Shown here one piece after another: positions 1 to 7,456 of a DNA stretch of 64,000 nt. Source of the DNA: Bacteroidia bacterium (GTDB lineage: Bacteria; Bacteroidota; Bacteroidia; Bacteroidales; Paludibacteraceae). The notes below the pieces were generated by a model. The model was not told the DNA's origin. It saw only the letters and a program-made list of their open reading frames with translations, and made no database searches. The translations under genes and the position numbers were made by a program. Each line of letters begins with the position of its first letter. The first letter of the stretch is position 1. The stretch lies in NCBI GenBank assembly GCA_021152555.1, contig JAGKVE010000004.1:15224-79223 (forward strand), written 5' to 3'.

Positions 1-1726
1 GCCCGAACATCTCAATACTTGACGGCGCGAGATAACGGTCGATGACCAACGGTACACTCGTCTCGCAGTCCAAACCGCGCTGCGCCGCCTCTTCTTTCCA
101 CTCGGAACTGTAACCGTTTCCGTCAAAGCGGATTGACTTGCATGCAACGATATATTTCTTGATAACCTCAAAGAGCACACGTTCTTTCGCTTCGCCTTTC
201 TCGATACGTTTATCGACCTCCTCTTTGAAAATCATCAGTTGCTCAGCCACCGCCGCATTAAGCGCCAACATCGCCGCCCCACAGTTGGCACTCGAGCCCA
301 CAGCACGGAACTCGAAACGGTTCCCCGTGAAGGCGAACGGCGATGTGCGGTTACGGTCCGTGTTGTCCAACAGGATCTCAGGTATGTTCGCCACGCCTAA
401 CTTCATCTCTTTCTTTGCGTTGATAATAATCGCCTCCTCCGCTTTCGCATGCTCTAACTTGTCCAGCACCGCGCTGATCTGCTTGCCAAGGAAGACCGAA
501 ATAATTGCCGGCGGTGCCTCATTGGCGCCCAGGCGGTGCTCGTTGGTCGCACTCACGATAGACGCTTTGAGAAGCCCGTTATGGCGCTGTACCGCCATCA
601 GGACGTTCACCAGAAACGTGATGAACTGCAGGTTCTGGTAGGGGTTCTTACCCGGCGCCAAGAGGTTGACACCCGTGTTAGTCTGCAAACTCCAGTTACA
701 GTGTTTGCCACTGCCGTTAACACCCGCGTAAGGTTTCTCATGCAGCAGTACGCGGAAATGATGTTTCTCCGCCACACGCTCCATGATACTCATTATCAGC
801 AGATTATGGTCATTCGCCAAGTTGACATCTTCGTATATAGGCGCCATCTCAAATTGGTTAGGGGCTACTTCATTATGCCGTGTGCGGACAGGTATTCCGG
901 CTTTGAGTGCTTCGTATTCGAGTTCGCGCATGAACGCCAAGACGCGTGCGGGGATTGCTCCGAAATAATGATCCTCGAGCTGCTGGCTCTTCGCGCTGTT
1001 ATGCCCCATTAGCGTGCGCCCCGTCAGCATCAAGTCAGGGCGGGCGTTATAGAGTGCTTCATCCACTAAGAAATACTCCTGTTCCCATCCTAAGTTCGCG
1101 TGTACGTGTTTTACTTGCTTATCAAAGTACGCGCACACTTCGCGTGCGGCGTGACAGAGCGCCGCCGTGGAACGGATTAACGGCGTCTTGTAATCCAGCG
1201 CCTCACCCGTGTACGCCACAAAAATAGTGGGGATACACAGCGTGTCGCCGATCAGGAACACCGGACTTGACGGGTCCCATGCCGAGTACCCTCGTGCCTC
1301 AAACGTGTTACGGATACCGCCGCTCGGGAAAGACGAAGCGTCAGGCTCTTGCTGATACAATGCCTCGCCGCTGAACTCCTCCATTAGCGCCCCGTGCTTG
1401 TCCAGCGTAAAGAACGCATCGTGCTTCTCCGCCGTGCCGCCCGTCAAGGGTTGGAACCAATGGGTGAAATGCGTAGCTCCCTGCTCTATCGCCCACTTGC
1501 GGATTCCTATCGCCACAACACCCGCTATGTCACGATGAATAGTTCGCCCGTTATCCACATCATCCCACAACTGCTCCAACACATCCTGAGAGATATACTC
1601 CTTCATCTTCTCACGCGTGAACACATCTCGCGCAAAATAATCTTTCACTTTGCCTTCCGGCTCATTTACTTCCACGGGTTTATTCCCGAAAGCTGTTTTT
1701 AACGCTTCAAATCGAATATTACTCAT
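1..1726 (-). CDS. glnN: Type III glutamine synthetase (3' end cut by window)
   Basis: Makes glutamine from glutamate, ammonia and ATP in the cytoplasm. About 575 codons are visible, read from an ATG at 1726 leftwards; the family is usually around 700-730 residues, so the C-terminus lies outside the window. The translation carries type III signatures: HNEVAPNQFEMAP, GSGKHCNWS, NEHRLGANEAPP and FTGNRFEFRAVGSS, which form the glutamate and metal sites. The type III enzyme is common in Bacteroidales. A -7 box lies about 55 nt upstream. The gene is divergent from the transporter at 1910, and the two promoter regions lie within about 100 bp of each other. No damage is seen in the visible part. Confidence 0.95.
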   Translation of the reverse strand, partial: MSNIRFEALKTAFGNKPVEVNEPEGKVKDYFARDVFTREKMKEYISQDVLEQLWDDVDNGRTIHRDIAGVVAIGIRKWAIEQGATHFTHWFQPLTGGTAEKHDAFFTLDKHGALMEEFSGEALYQQEPDASSFPSGGIRNTFEARGYSAWDPSSPVFLIGDTLCIPTIFVAYTGEALDYKTPLIRSTAALCHAAREVCAYFDKQVKHVHANLGWEQEYFLVDEALYNARPDLMLTGRTLMGHNSAKSQQLEDHYFGAIPARVLAFMRELEYEALKAGIPVRTRHNEVAPNQFEMAPIYEDVNLANDHNLLIMSIMERVAEKHHFRVLLHEKPYAGVNGSGKHCNWSLQTNTGVNLLAPGKNPYQNLQFITFLVNVLMAVQRHNGLLKASIVSATNEHRLGANEAPPAIISVFLGKQISAVLDKLEHAKAEEAIIINAKKEMKLGVANIPEILLDNTDRNRTSPFAFTGNRFEFRAVGSSANCGAAMLALNAAVAEQLMIFKEEVDKRIEKGEAKERVLFEVIKKYIVACKSIRFDGNGYSSEWKEEAAQRGLDCETSVPLVIDRYLAPSSIEMFG

Positions 1727-1778
1727 CTTTTTGACGGTTATTTTGATTTTTAATCCGATTAAATTCAAAAATACGCCG

Positions 1779-1810
1779 CAAAAGTACTACTATTTTTTCA
1801 CATACACAAT
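1779..1810 (-). promoter_or_regulatory. Putative promoter of glnN
   Basis: On the minus strand TACTTTTG (1786-1779) matches the Bacteroidetes -7 consensus TANNTTTG. The -33 position, 20 nt upstream, reads ATTG (1810-1807), a weak match to TTTG. Confidence 0.5.
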
Positions 1811-1851
1811 ACTTTCTTCATTTTTTTTGTATTTTTTTATTTGCATATAAA

Positions 1852-1883
1852 TTTGCAAATATCGATTTTTTGTTGTACCTTTG
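1852..1883 (+). promoter_or_regulatory. Bacteroidetes-type promoter of the membrane transporter
   Basis: TTTG (1852-1855), a 20-nt spacer and TACCTTTG (1876-1883) form a full -33/-7 match. The start codon at 1910 lies 27 nt beyond the -7 box. Confidence 0.8.
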
Positions 1884-1909
1884 CACGATTTTTTTCAACA
1901 CCTCCGTTT

Positions 1910-2638
1910 ATGGTACAATTTTTCACCGCACTCCTTCTTGGCTTGCTAACCATCCTCGACCCCTGCACACTGATGACCAGCATAACCGCCATCAGCTATA
2001 TAGACAAGGAAATCAACAACCGCCGCAAGGTGCTGACCAACGGACTCATGTTCGTTCTCGGCAAACTGGCGACGTACGTGCTGCTCAGCATTCCTTTCCT
2101 GATGGGCGCACAGACAGAAGGCATACAACATGTACTCAGCCATTGGGGCGAACCCATACTTGCAGGTTTCATGCTCGTATGCGGCACCGCACTCCTCTTC
2201 AGCGGACATCACCACCACGAACACGACCACGGTATCAGCAAATGGCTGAAGGACACGGACAGCAAAGAAAGCTGGCTATGGTCGTTCATTCTCGGTATCT
2301 TTTTCGCCATTGCGTTCTGCCCGCACCGTCTGGTCTATTTCCTGACGATGATTGACATAACCCTAACCCTGCCCAGTTCATGGAACTGGGTCATGCCCAT
2401 TGTCTTCGGGCTCGGGACCGGACTGCCCATCATGCTCATCGCATGGCTCATCAGTTACAGCGCCGTCAGTATCGGCAAACTTACCAGCCGCATGCAGACC
2501 TTCGAGAAGTGGTTCCGGCATATTTGCGCCGTGCTGTTCCTCGTTCTCGGCGTCTATCTGGCTATCCACTGCATGATTGAGTACCATGGGCATGAGAACG
2601 GCTGCTGCGGTCACCACCATACGGAATGGATTAAATGA
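1910..2638 (+). CDS. DsbD/ArsG-like polytopic membrane transporter, His-rich
   Basis: A 242-residue inner-membrane protein with about six hydrophobic segments. The N-terminal LDPCTLMTSITAISYI stretch and the later FAIAFCPHRLVYFLTMI stretch resemble the paired half-repeats of the DsbD/CcdA superfamily, closest in my memory to the ArsG-like permeases annotated in Bacteroides. A loop reads GHHHHEHDHG and the C-terminus reads HGHENGCCGHHHTEW, which suggests metal binding. The usual CxxC redox pairs are absent, so transport is more likely than electron transfer. Substrate unknown. The ATG at 1910 was preferred over upstream codons because the promoter -7 box ends at 1883. The trmN6-like gene follows directly. 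Confidence 0.7.
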   Translation: MVQFFTALLLGLLTILDPCTLMTSITAISYIDKEINNRRKVLTNGLMFVLGKLATYVLLSIPFLMGAQTEGIQHVLSHWGEPILAGFMLVCGTALLFSGHHHHEHDHGISKWLKDTDSKESWLWSFILGIFFAIAFCPHRLVYFLTMIDITLTLPSSWNWVMPIVFGLGTGLPIMLIAWLISYSAVSIGKLTSRMQTFEKWFRHICAVLFLVLGVYLAIHCMIEYHGHENGCCGHHHTEWIK

Positions 2639-2660
2639 TAAAATGGTAAATGACCAAATG
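2634..2660 (+). repeat. Heptamer-like leader repeat at trmN6 start
   Basis: Loosely repeated AAATGNN words span the stop of the transporter gene and the possible starts of trmN6, giving two or three alternative ATGs. The repeats are imperfect. Confidence 0.45.
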
Positions 2661-3446
2661 AATTTGGGGTTTCAGTTCAAACAGTTCTATGCCCGTCATG
2701 ACCGCTGTGCCATGAAAGTGGGCACCGACGGTGTCCTCTTAGGCGCTTGGGCTCCAATCACCAATCACCAATCTCCAATTACCGACGCGCCCTTTCACGT
2801 GCTTGACATCGGTACCGGCTGCGGGCTGGTCGCACTTATGATTGCACAGCGTTTTCCGGACGCACTGATTGACGCCATTGACATAGACACCAACGCCGTG
2901 CAGCAAGCCGCAGAGAACTTTGCCCTCTCTCCCTGGCATGACCGTCTCCACGCCTGTCTGTCCTCTCTCCAGGAATGGCAAACTCACAATATTCCCTCCC
3001 TTGAGGGGAGGGTTAGGGAGAGGTTCTACAATCTCATTGTCTCCAACCCGCCCTATTTCCAAAACAGCCTCAAGAATCCCGACGAGAGCCGTAAGACGGC
3101 GCGGCACACGGACACGCTCACATACGACGAACTGATACGTCATAGTGTCCGCCTGTTGGCAGACAACGGCACACTTTCACTCATCCTGCCCGCCGAATCC
3201 GAAGAAACGATACGCACCCTCGCCGCACAACACGGTCTTTTTATCGCGCGCGCAACACGCGTATATAGTAAGGAGTGTAAGCCGGTACGAAGGGTTTTAC
3301 TATCCTTCGAAAAATCGGCGTCTCGACAGAACGATATATCGAACTATCGGAATAGCCCGCCCCTTGAAACCCGACTCGTCCTTGAGGACGATAAAGGCGG
3401 CCGTTCCGCCGCCTACCGGGAATTAACAAAGGACTTCTACCTATAA
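2643..3446 (+). CDS. trmN6: tRNA1(Val) (adenine37-N6)-methyltransferase-like (TrmN6/YfiC)
   Basis: SAM-dependent methyltransferase of the Rossmann class that modifies A37 of a valine tRNA. FKQFYARHDRCAMKVGTDG near the N-terminus, the SAM loop LDIGTGCGLVALM and the catalytic SNPPYF support the call. The start is uncertain: ATG 2643 gives 267 residues, and ATG 2658 gives the family-like start MNLGFQFKQF. Two repeat-derived stretches lie inside the coding region: four heptamers at 2755-2782 (PITNHQSPIT) and a palindromic element at 2993-3023 (PSLEGRVRER). Both fall between conserved motifs and keep the frame open. The gene lies just after the transporter and ends in a strong terminator. Confidence 0.85.
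   Translation: MVNDQMNLGFQFKQFYARHDRCAMKVGTDGVLLGAWAPITNHQSPITDAPFHVLDIGTGCGLVALMIAQRFPDALIDAIDIDTNAVQQAAENFALSPWHDRLHACLSSLQEWQTHNIPSLEGRVRERFYNLIVSNPPYFQNSLKNPDESRKTARHTDTLTYDELIRHSVRLLADNGTLSLILPAESEETIRTLAAQHGLFIARATRVYSKECKPVRRVLLSFEKSASRQNDISNYRNSPPLETRLVLEDDKGGRSAAYRELTKDFYL
2755..2782 (+). repeat. Four 7-bp tandem units inside trmN6
   Basis: CAATCAC, CAATCAC, CAATCTC, CAATTAC in a row, encoding a linker between the GAWA motif and the SAM-binding strand. Confidence 0.85.
2993..3023 (+). repeat. GC-rich palindromic repeat, copy a (in trmN6)
   Basis: CCCTCCCTTGAGGGGAGGG is an inverted repeat followed by TTAGGGAGAGG. The same design recurs at 54549, 54666, 54983, 61531 and 63891. It is read in frame here as PSLEGRVRER. 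Confidence 0.85.
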
Positions 3447-3473
3447 AAAGGACTGCCATAAGCAGTCCTTTTT
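3445..3473. terminator. Rho-independent terminator after trmN6 (bidirectional)
   Basis: A 12-bp perfect stem, AAAAAGGACTGC / GCAGTCCTTTTT, with loop CATAA. It is T-rich on the plus-strand 3' side and A-rich on the other, so it can serve both trmN6 and the convergent rny. Confidence 0.9.
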
Positions 3474-3485
3474 ACTTTTATTCTT

Positions 3486-3525
3486 TCCGCTTTCGACTTT
3501 GAGCGAAGCGGTCTTTCGACTTTCG
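3486..3525. repeat. TTTCGAC words flanking an AGCGAAGCGG segment
   Basis: TTTCGAC occurs three times, interrupted by GAGCGAAGCGGTC. CCGCTT and AAGCGG can pair. The layout resembles the 5701-5737 repeat, which also holds AGCGAAGCGG. Confidence 0.5.
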
Positions 3526-3526
3526 A

Positions 3527-5050
3527 CTATTTCGCTACATTGATAGCCCGCACCTCGCGGATGACCGTCACTTTGATTTGACCGGGGTACGTCATCTCGT
3601 CCTGGATACGTTTCGCCAAATCGAAGGACAGCAACTCCGTATCCTTGTCAGATATCTTGTCTGCGCCGACAATTACACGCAGTTCGCGACCGGCCTGCAA
3701 AGCATATGTCTTCACAACACCCGGGAACGACATCGCTAGGTTCTCCAAATCATTCAGACGTTTCACGTAACTCTCTACAATCTCGCGGCGGGCTCCCGGA
3801 CGGGCACCCGAGATAGCGTCACACGCCTGAACAATCGGCGCAATGATAGTTGTCATCTCGCATTCGTCGTGGTGGGCGCCTACGGCATTGCAGATATCCG
3901 GTTTCTCGCCGTATTTCTCGCATAGTTTCATTCCCAACTCTGCGTGCGGCAACTCGACATCCTCATCTGCCACTTTGCCTATATCGTGCAGCAAACCGGC
4001 ACGTTTGGCGGCTTTCACGTTCAGTCCTAACTCGCCAGCCATCGCGGCGCACAAATTAGCGGTCTCACGGCTGTGTTGCAACAGGTTCTGACCGTACGAA
4101 GATCTGTATTTCATCTTGCCCACTAAGCGGACCAGTTCAGGGTGTAGACCATGGATACCGAGATCGATGGTGGTTCGTTTGCCCACTTCTATAATCTCTT
4201 CCTCTACCTGCTTGGTCACTTTGGCGACTACCTCTTCGATGCGTGCAGGGTGAATACGGCCGTCCTGAACCAACTGGTGGAGTGCCAGACGGGCTATCTC
4301 GCGGCGGACCGGATCGAACGCGGACAGCGTAATCGCCTCCGGAGTGTCATCCACCACAATCTCAACACCAGTCGCGGCTTCCAGCGCGCGGATATTACGG
4401 CCTTCACGACCGATGATACGGCCCTTCACCTCGTCATTCTCAATATGGAAGACGCTGACGGTATTCTCTGCCGCAGTCTCCGAGGAAACGCGTTGAATCG
4501 TCTGGATGATGATTTTCTTCGCCTCTTTATTGGCCTCCAGGCGGGCGTTGTCCATAATCTCGTTGATATAACTCATGGCAGCCGTCTTCGCCTCGTCTTT
4601 GAGAGACTCGACAAGTTGTTTCTTAGCCTCCTCGGCACTCATACCGCTTAGTTGTTCCAGCTGTTTCTGTGCCTCGTGGTGCATTTTTTCCACCTCCTGC
4701 TGCTTGTAATCCAACGCTTGTTGGCGTTGCTCTACTTGCTGCACTTTCTGGTTTACTTCGTTGAGGCTGCGTTGTACGTCTCCCTGGCGCTGGTTCAACT
4801 GCTGTTCGCGTTGTTGTAACCTCTGTTCTTGTTGTTGCAGGCGTTTGTCCTGCTCGCGCACTGTATTATCGTGCTCCAACTTCAGGGCGATAAACTTCTC
4901 TTTTGCCTCAACGATCTTGTTCTTCTTCACCACCTCTGCCTCTTCGGCGGCCTTCCTCAGCAGGCTTGCGCCCATAAGGCGGGTGATGAGATAGTAGCCG
5001 CCTATTCCTAACAGCAGACCGACTACTCCGCAAATAATTCCAATAATCAT
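3527..5050 (-). CDS. rny: Ribonuclease Y
   Basis: Membrane-anchored endoribonuclease that starts mRNA decay. The 507-residue protein has the full family order: an N-terminal membrane segment (about residues 3-25), a long Q/E-rich coiled coil (about 35-170), a KH RNA-binding domain with GRIIGREGRNIRALE (about 210-275) and an HD phosphohydrolase domain with LLQHSRETA and LLHDIGKVAD (about 330-430). Length is normal. The ATG at 5050 follows directly upstream zapA, so rny is probably in one operon with zapA and the coiled-coil gene. A repeat module occupies the zapA-rny junction. Confidence 0.95.
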   Translation of the reverse strand: MIIGIICGVVGLLLGIGGYYLITRLMGASLLRKAAEEAEVVKKNKIVEAKEKFIALKLEHDNTVREQDKRLQQQEQRLQQREQQLNQRQGDVQRSLNEVNQKVQQVEQRQQALDYKQQEVEKMHHEAQKQLEQLSGMSAEEAKKQLVESLKDEAKTAAMSYINEIMDNARLEANKEAKKIIIQTIQRVSSETAAENTVSVFHIENDEVKGRIIGREGRNIRALEAATGVEIVVDDTPEAITLSAFDPVRREIARLALHQLVQDGRIHPARIEEVVAKVTKQVEEEIIEVGKRTTIDLGIHGLHPELVRLVGKMKYRSSYGQNLLQHSRETANLCAAMAGELGLNVKAAKRAGLLHDIGKVADEDVELPHAELGMKLCEKYGEKPDICNAVGAHHDECEMTTIIAPIVQACDAISGARPGARREIVESYVKRLNDLENLAMSFPGVVKTYALQAGRELRVIVGADKISDKDTELLSFDLAKRIQDEMTYPGQIKVTVIREVRAINVAK

Positions 5051-5057
5051 TGATTCT

Positions 5058-5118
5058 TGATTTTAATATTTTACTCTTTAACGTCGCGTATGCGACCTTC
5101 TTTACTCTTTAACGAATT
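5058..5118. repeat. TTTAAC/hairpin composite module, copy 1
   Basis: Plus-strand order: TTTACTCTTTAAC, hairpin GTCGC-GTAT-GCGAC (5083-5096), then TTTACTCTTTAACG again. It encodes the last residues of ZapA on the minus strand and runs into the rny leader. Related modules lie at 12507 and 13218. Confidence 0.65.
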
Positions 5119-5403
5119 CAAAACGAGCTCATTGAGCTCTTTGAGTTCCTTCTCCACCGGCACAAGGCTCTTCTCACGCACATCGGACTGCAAGGCGACA
5201 GCCACTTCAAGCGCGGTGTACATCCATAATTGTTCCGCTGACGCGTTCGGGCGTAACTTGAGATAATATTGAAAACGCCGATTCAACAAGTCCGCCGCCG
5301 CTCTATAGTTCGGTTCCTGATCACGCGGAACGTCCAACCCGACCGAATGAGCATCTAAATGCAGATTGATATGTTGCTTGTCCGAAATCATTTCTTTGTA
5401 CAT
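5071..5403 (-). CDS. zapA: Cell division protein ZapA
   Basis: Small FtsZ-associated protein that bundles FtsZ filaments at the septum. The 110-residue product has the ZapA pattern: an N-terminal strand region (HINLHLDAHSVGLDVPRDQE), the RAAADLLNRRFQYYLKL helix and a C-terminal coiled coil rich in E, K and L. The last residues (LKSKEGRIRDVKE) come from a TTTAAC/hairpin repeat and are unlikely to be conserved. The coiled-coil gene lies upstream and rny downstream, the arrangement I expect for Bacteroidetes zapA. A second ATG at 5391 is possible. Confidence 0.85.
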   Translation of the reverse strand: MYKEMISDKQHINLHLDAHSVGLDVPRDQEPNYRAAADLLNRRFQYYLKLRPNASAEQLWMYTALEVAVALQSDVREKSLVPVEKELKELNELVLNSLKSKEGRIRDVKE

Positions 5404-5424
5404 CGTACTTTTTCACTTCGTACA

Positions 5425-5700
5425 TTAGCGTTTCAGCGCTGCGATAGCCCGATCCACCTGTGCAATCAATGCATTGATACGTTTGAGCGCCTCTTCCTTG
5501 CCCTCCGCTGCACTCATGGCGTTGGCTGTTGCTATACGGCGGTTCTGCTGTTGTAACTCCTGCAACTCGCTGTGAGTGCGTATCAGTTCGTTCCTCTGAC
5601 GCTCCGAATCCTCCCGTAAACGCGCATTCTCCTGCTGCAACGCCTGATAGCGCTCCAGCAAGAGATGTACATTCTGCGAAAGGTCGGAAAGAGCTTTCAT
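5425..5700 (-). CDS. Small coiled-coil protein, possibly ZapB-like
   Basis: A 91-residue protein that is nearly all helix, with heptad repeats from about residue 8 to 85 (LLERYQALQQENARLRED, ELQELQQQNRR) and no membrane segment. I do not recognise a named family with certainty. Its size, composition and place just upstream of zapA suggest a division-associated coiled coil comparable with ZapB. The ATG at 5700 is used; a TTG one codon upstream is less likely. The leader contains a duplicated 12-mer separated by a short GC-rich insert. Confidence 0.6.
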   Translation of the reverse strand: MKALSDLSQNVHLLLERYQALQQENARLREDSERQRNELIRTHSELQELQQQNRRIATANAMSAAEGKEEALKRINALIAQVDRAIAALKR

Positions 5701-5737
5701 CAATCCATCATTTAGCGAAGCGGCTCAATCCATCATT
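5701..5737. repeat. Duplicated 12-mer separated by AGCGAAGCGG segment
   Basis: CAATCCATCATT at 5701-5712 and again at 5726-5737, with TAGCGAAGCGGCT between. It spans the DUF3078 gene end and the leader of the coiled-coil gene. Confidence 0.7.
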
Positions 5738-6998
5738 AAAAGGAGTATCCTACACCAAGACCGATAACGCCCTTGAACTGGCAACGCTCACTCAGATTGC
5801 CTTCTTTGTCCGCAATCAGAGTTCCGTTATAGTACTTGAGGCTGGTCTGAAGGGTCACTTGCAGACATTTGAGGAACTGATAGCTCAGTGCGCAGTCCCA
5901 GTCCACATCGAAATGGCCGAAGTAGCGGTTATTGTTCGAATAATCGAAGTAATAAGCGTTCTTGTCGCGTGTCTCCCATGAGCCGGCACCGTAGTCTGCT
6001 TCATAAAGGTCTTTCAGGCTGAAACCCTTGCCCTGATACGGGGTGAACAGACCCAACGTAGTGCTCAGTTTCAAGTCCTTGTAGGTATAAGCAATACCGC
6101 CTTTGAAACTCAAACCGAACTCAGCACGCGCATTGCGGTACGATTTGTTTCCCGATGCATCATATACATATGTGCCGTATGCCTGCTGCAACTGGGTACG
6201 GATATCCGTGCCTGCTGCTTGCGCTGCCTCATAGCCACCCATGTTGTCATATGCCGCCGCTGCTACATCGTAAGCCGCTTGAGCTGCTGCTTTCGCCGCT
6301 GCATCGGCTGCGTTGTCAATATTGTACTGCAAAGCACCTAAGGCATTCTCACGGGTGTATCTGCGGTTCCAGTTTTCGCCGATATAGGCACTTGTGATAC
6401 GGCCTGCTATCGGAGACAGATAGATAGAGAAGTCTGCTCCTTTGTAGCTCTTCTTCCAGTCAATACCGACTGAGATATCGGTGTAAGAAGGAGCAAGCCA
6501 TTTGGAGATGATGTTGTTGTAGCCGTCTGCATAATTGCGACCCAGCGCGTACTGGCTCTGGAAACTTCCAAGAACGGTCAGATACCAGCTCTCCTTGAAT
6601 TCCCAACCGAACTTGGTGGCCAGCTTGATATTATCGCTTGATTTCTGGAAAGCATCTTCTTTCTGGTCAATCCATGTCATACCGAAATCCGTATCGAAAT
6701 TCGTCTCCCACGCGATAGCATCTTTATGATACTGCAGGTGCAACTTGGCATACACGATACCGTTCACGTTGTTCTTACCGCCGGCAGCCCAGTTTACCAA
6801 ACCGGTAGCAGCGGCATTCAAGCCCACGGTGCCGTCAAATTTCCATGCTTTCTCGGCATTCTCCAACTTCTGCAAGTCAGCTCCTGCTTTCGCCGCAGCA
6901 TCCGCATTGCCTGTTACGGTAGCTTTATCTACCGTCTGGGCGGAAACAGCAAACATGGTTATCATGGCCATTACAACAGATAAAATAGTTTTTTTCAT
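5736..6998 (-). CDS. DUF3078 family outer-membrane protein
   Basis: A 420-residue protein with an N-terminal signal peptide (KKTILSVVMAMITMFAVSAQ) and a beta-barrel-like body. The VNWAAGGKNNVNGIVYAKL region and the later ETNFDTDFGMTWIDQKEDAFQKS pattern match DUF3078 proteins of Bacteroidetes, thought to be outer-membrane barrels. Near residues 225-275 there is an alanine-rich helical insertion (DAAAKAAAQAAYD) that is unlike a barrel and probably forms an exposed coil. The protein ends in aromatic VGYSF, as barrels often do. Function unknown. It has a full promoter of its own and probably drives the downstream division genes. Confidence 0.8.
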   Translation of the reverse strand: MKKTILSVVMAMITMFAVSAQTVDKATVTGNADAAAKAGADLQKLENAEKAWKFDGTVGLNAAATGLVNWAAGGKNNVNGIVYAKLHLQYHKDAIAWETNFDTDFGMTWIDQKEDAFQKSSDNIKLATKFGWEFKESWYLTVLGSFQSQYALGRNYADGYNNIISKWLAPSYTDISVGIDWKKSYKGADFSIYLSPIAGRITSAYIGENWNRRYTRENALGALQYNIDNAADAAAKAAAQAAYDVAAAAYDNMGGYEAAQAAGTDIRTQLQQAYGTYVYDASGNKSYRNARAEFGLSFKGGIAYTYKDLKLSTTLGLFTPYQGKGFSLKDLYEADYGAGSWETRDKNAYYFDYSNNNRYFGHFDVDWDCALSYQFLKCLQVTLQTSLKYYNGTLIADKEGNLSERCQFKGVIGLGVGYSF

Positions 6999-7044
6999 AC
7001 CTTTATTCTAAATTGTTTGCTACGTTAATTTTAAAAATCGGGCA

Positions 7045-7076
7045 CAAAATTACAAAAAAAAATTGAATTACACAAA
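7045..7076 (-). promoter_or_regulatory. Promoter of the DUF3078 gene
   Basis: Minus strand TTTG (7076-7073), 20-nt spacer, TAATTTTG (7052-7045). The start codon at 6998 lies 46 nt downstream. Confidence 0.8.
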
Positions 7077-7152
7077 TAAATATTGTACGCGCACGTACTT
7101 TTTACCAAAAAAGTCAATTTTTACACACTTTTTTTGAATATATACACACTTA

Positions 7153-7176
7153 TTTGACAAAATTATAGTAATTTTG
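7153..7176 (+). promoter_or_regulatory. Weak candidate promoter for the Ig-fold protein
   Basis: TAATTTTG (7169-7176) fits the -7 box, but the nearest TTTG (7153-7156) is only 12 nt upstream. If used, it gives a leader of about 270 nt containing the 11-bp array. Confidence 0.35.
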
Positions 7177-7224
7177 CACCGTGATTTAATATCGGGTAAT
7201 ACGGACTGATTTTTTGATATTTCG

Positions 7225-7342
7225 TATTCGAACTTTTATCGAGGGCATATCGAACCAATATCGAACCGTTATCGAGCCAATATCGAGCCAATATCGAGTC
7301 AATATCGAGTCAATATCGAGAGATAATCGATCCAACTTCGAG
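7225..7342. repeat. 11-bp-period degenerate tandem array, copy 1
   Basis: Roughly ten units such as TATCGAACCAA, TATCGAGCCAA and TATCGAGTCAA follow each other at 11 bp (one at 12). This is the main content of the 458-bp gap between the DUF3078 gene and the gene at 7457; the rest is AT-rich, with no convincing gene. Related arrays lie at 25541, 42111, 52874 and 63930. Confidence 0.85.
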
Positions 7343-7456
7343 ATTACATCGCATCCTACCACACCATATATATACATAGTATATATCCCGTGATTTTGAA
7401 AAATCAACTAAACTACGAATAAATCAACTAAAATCGTAATATAAAAACACACAAAT

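Noticed and set aside
7186..7407. Minus-strand open frame of 73 codons upstream of the Ig-fold gene
   Set aside because: Composed almost entirely of the 11-bp tandem array; the repetitive peptide has no family resemblance.
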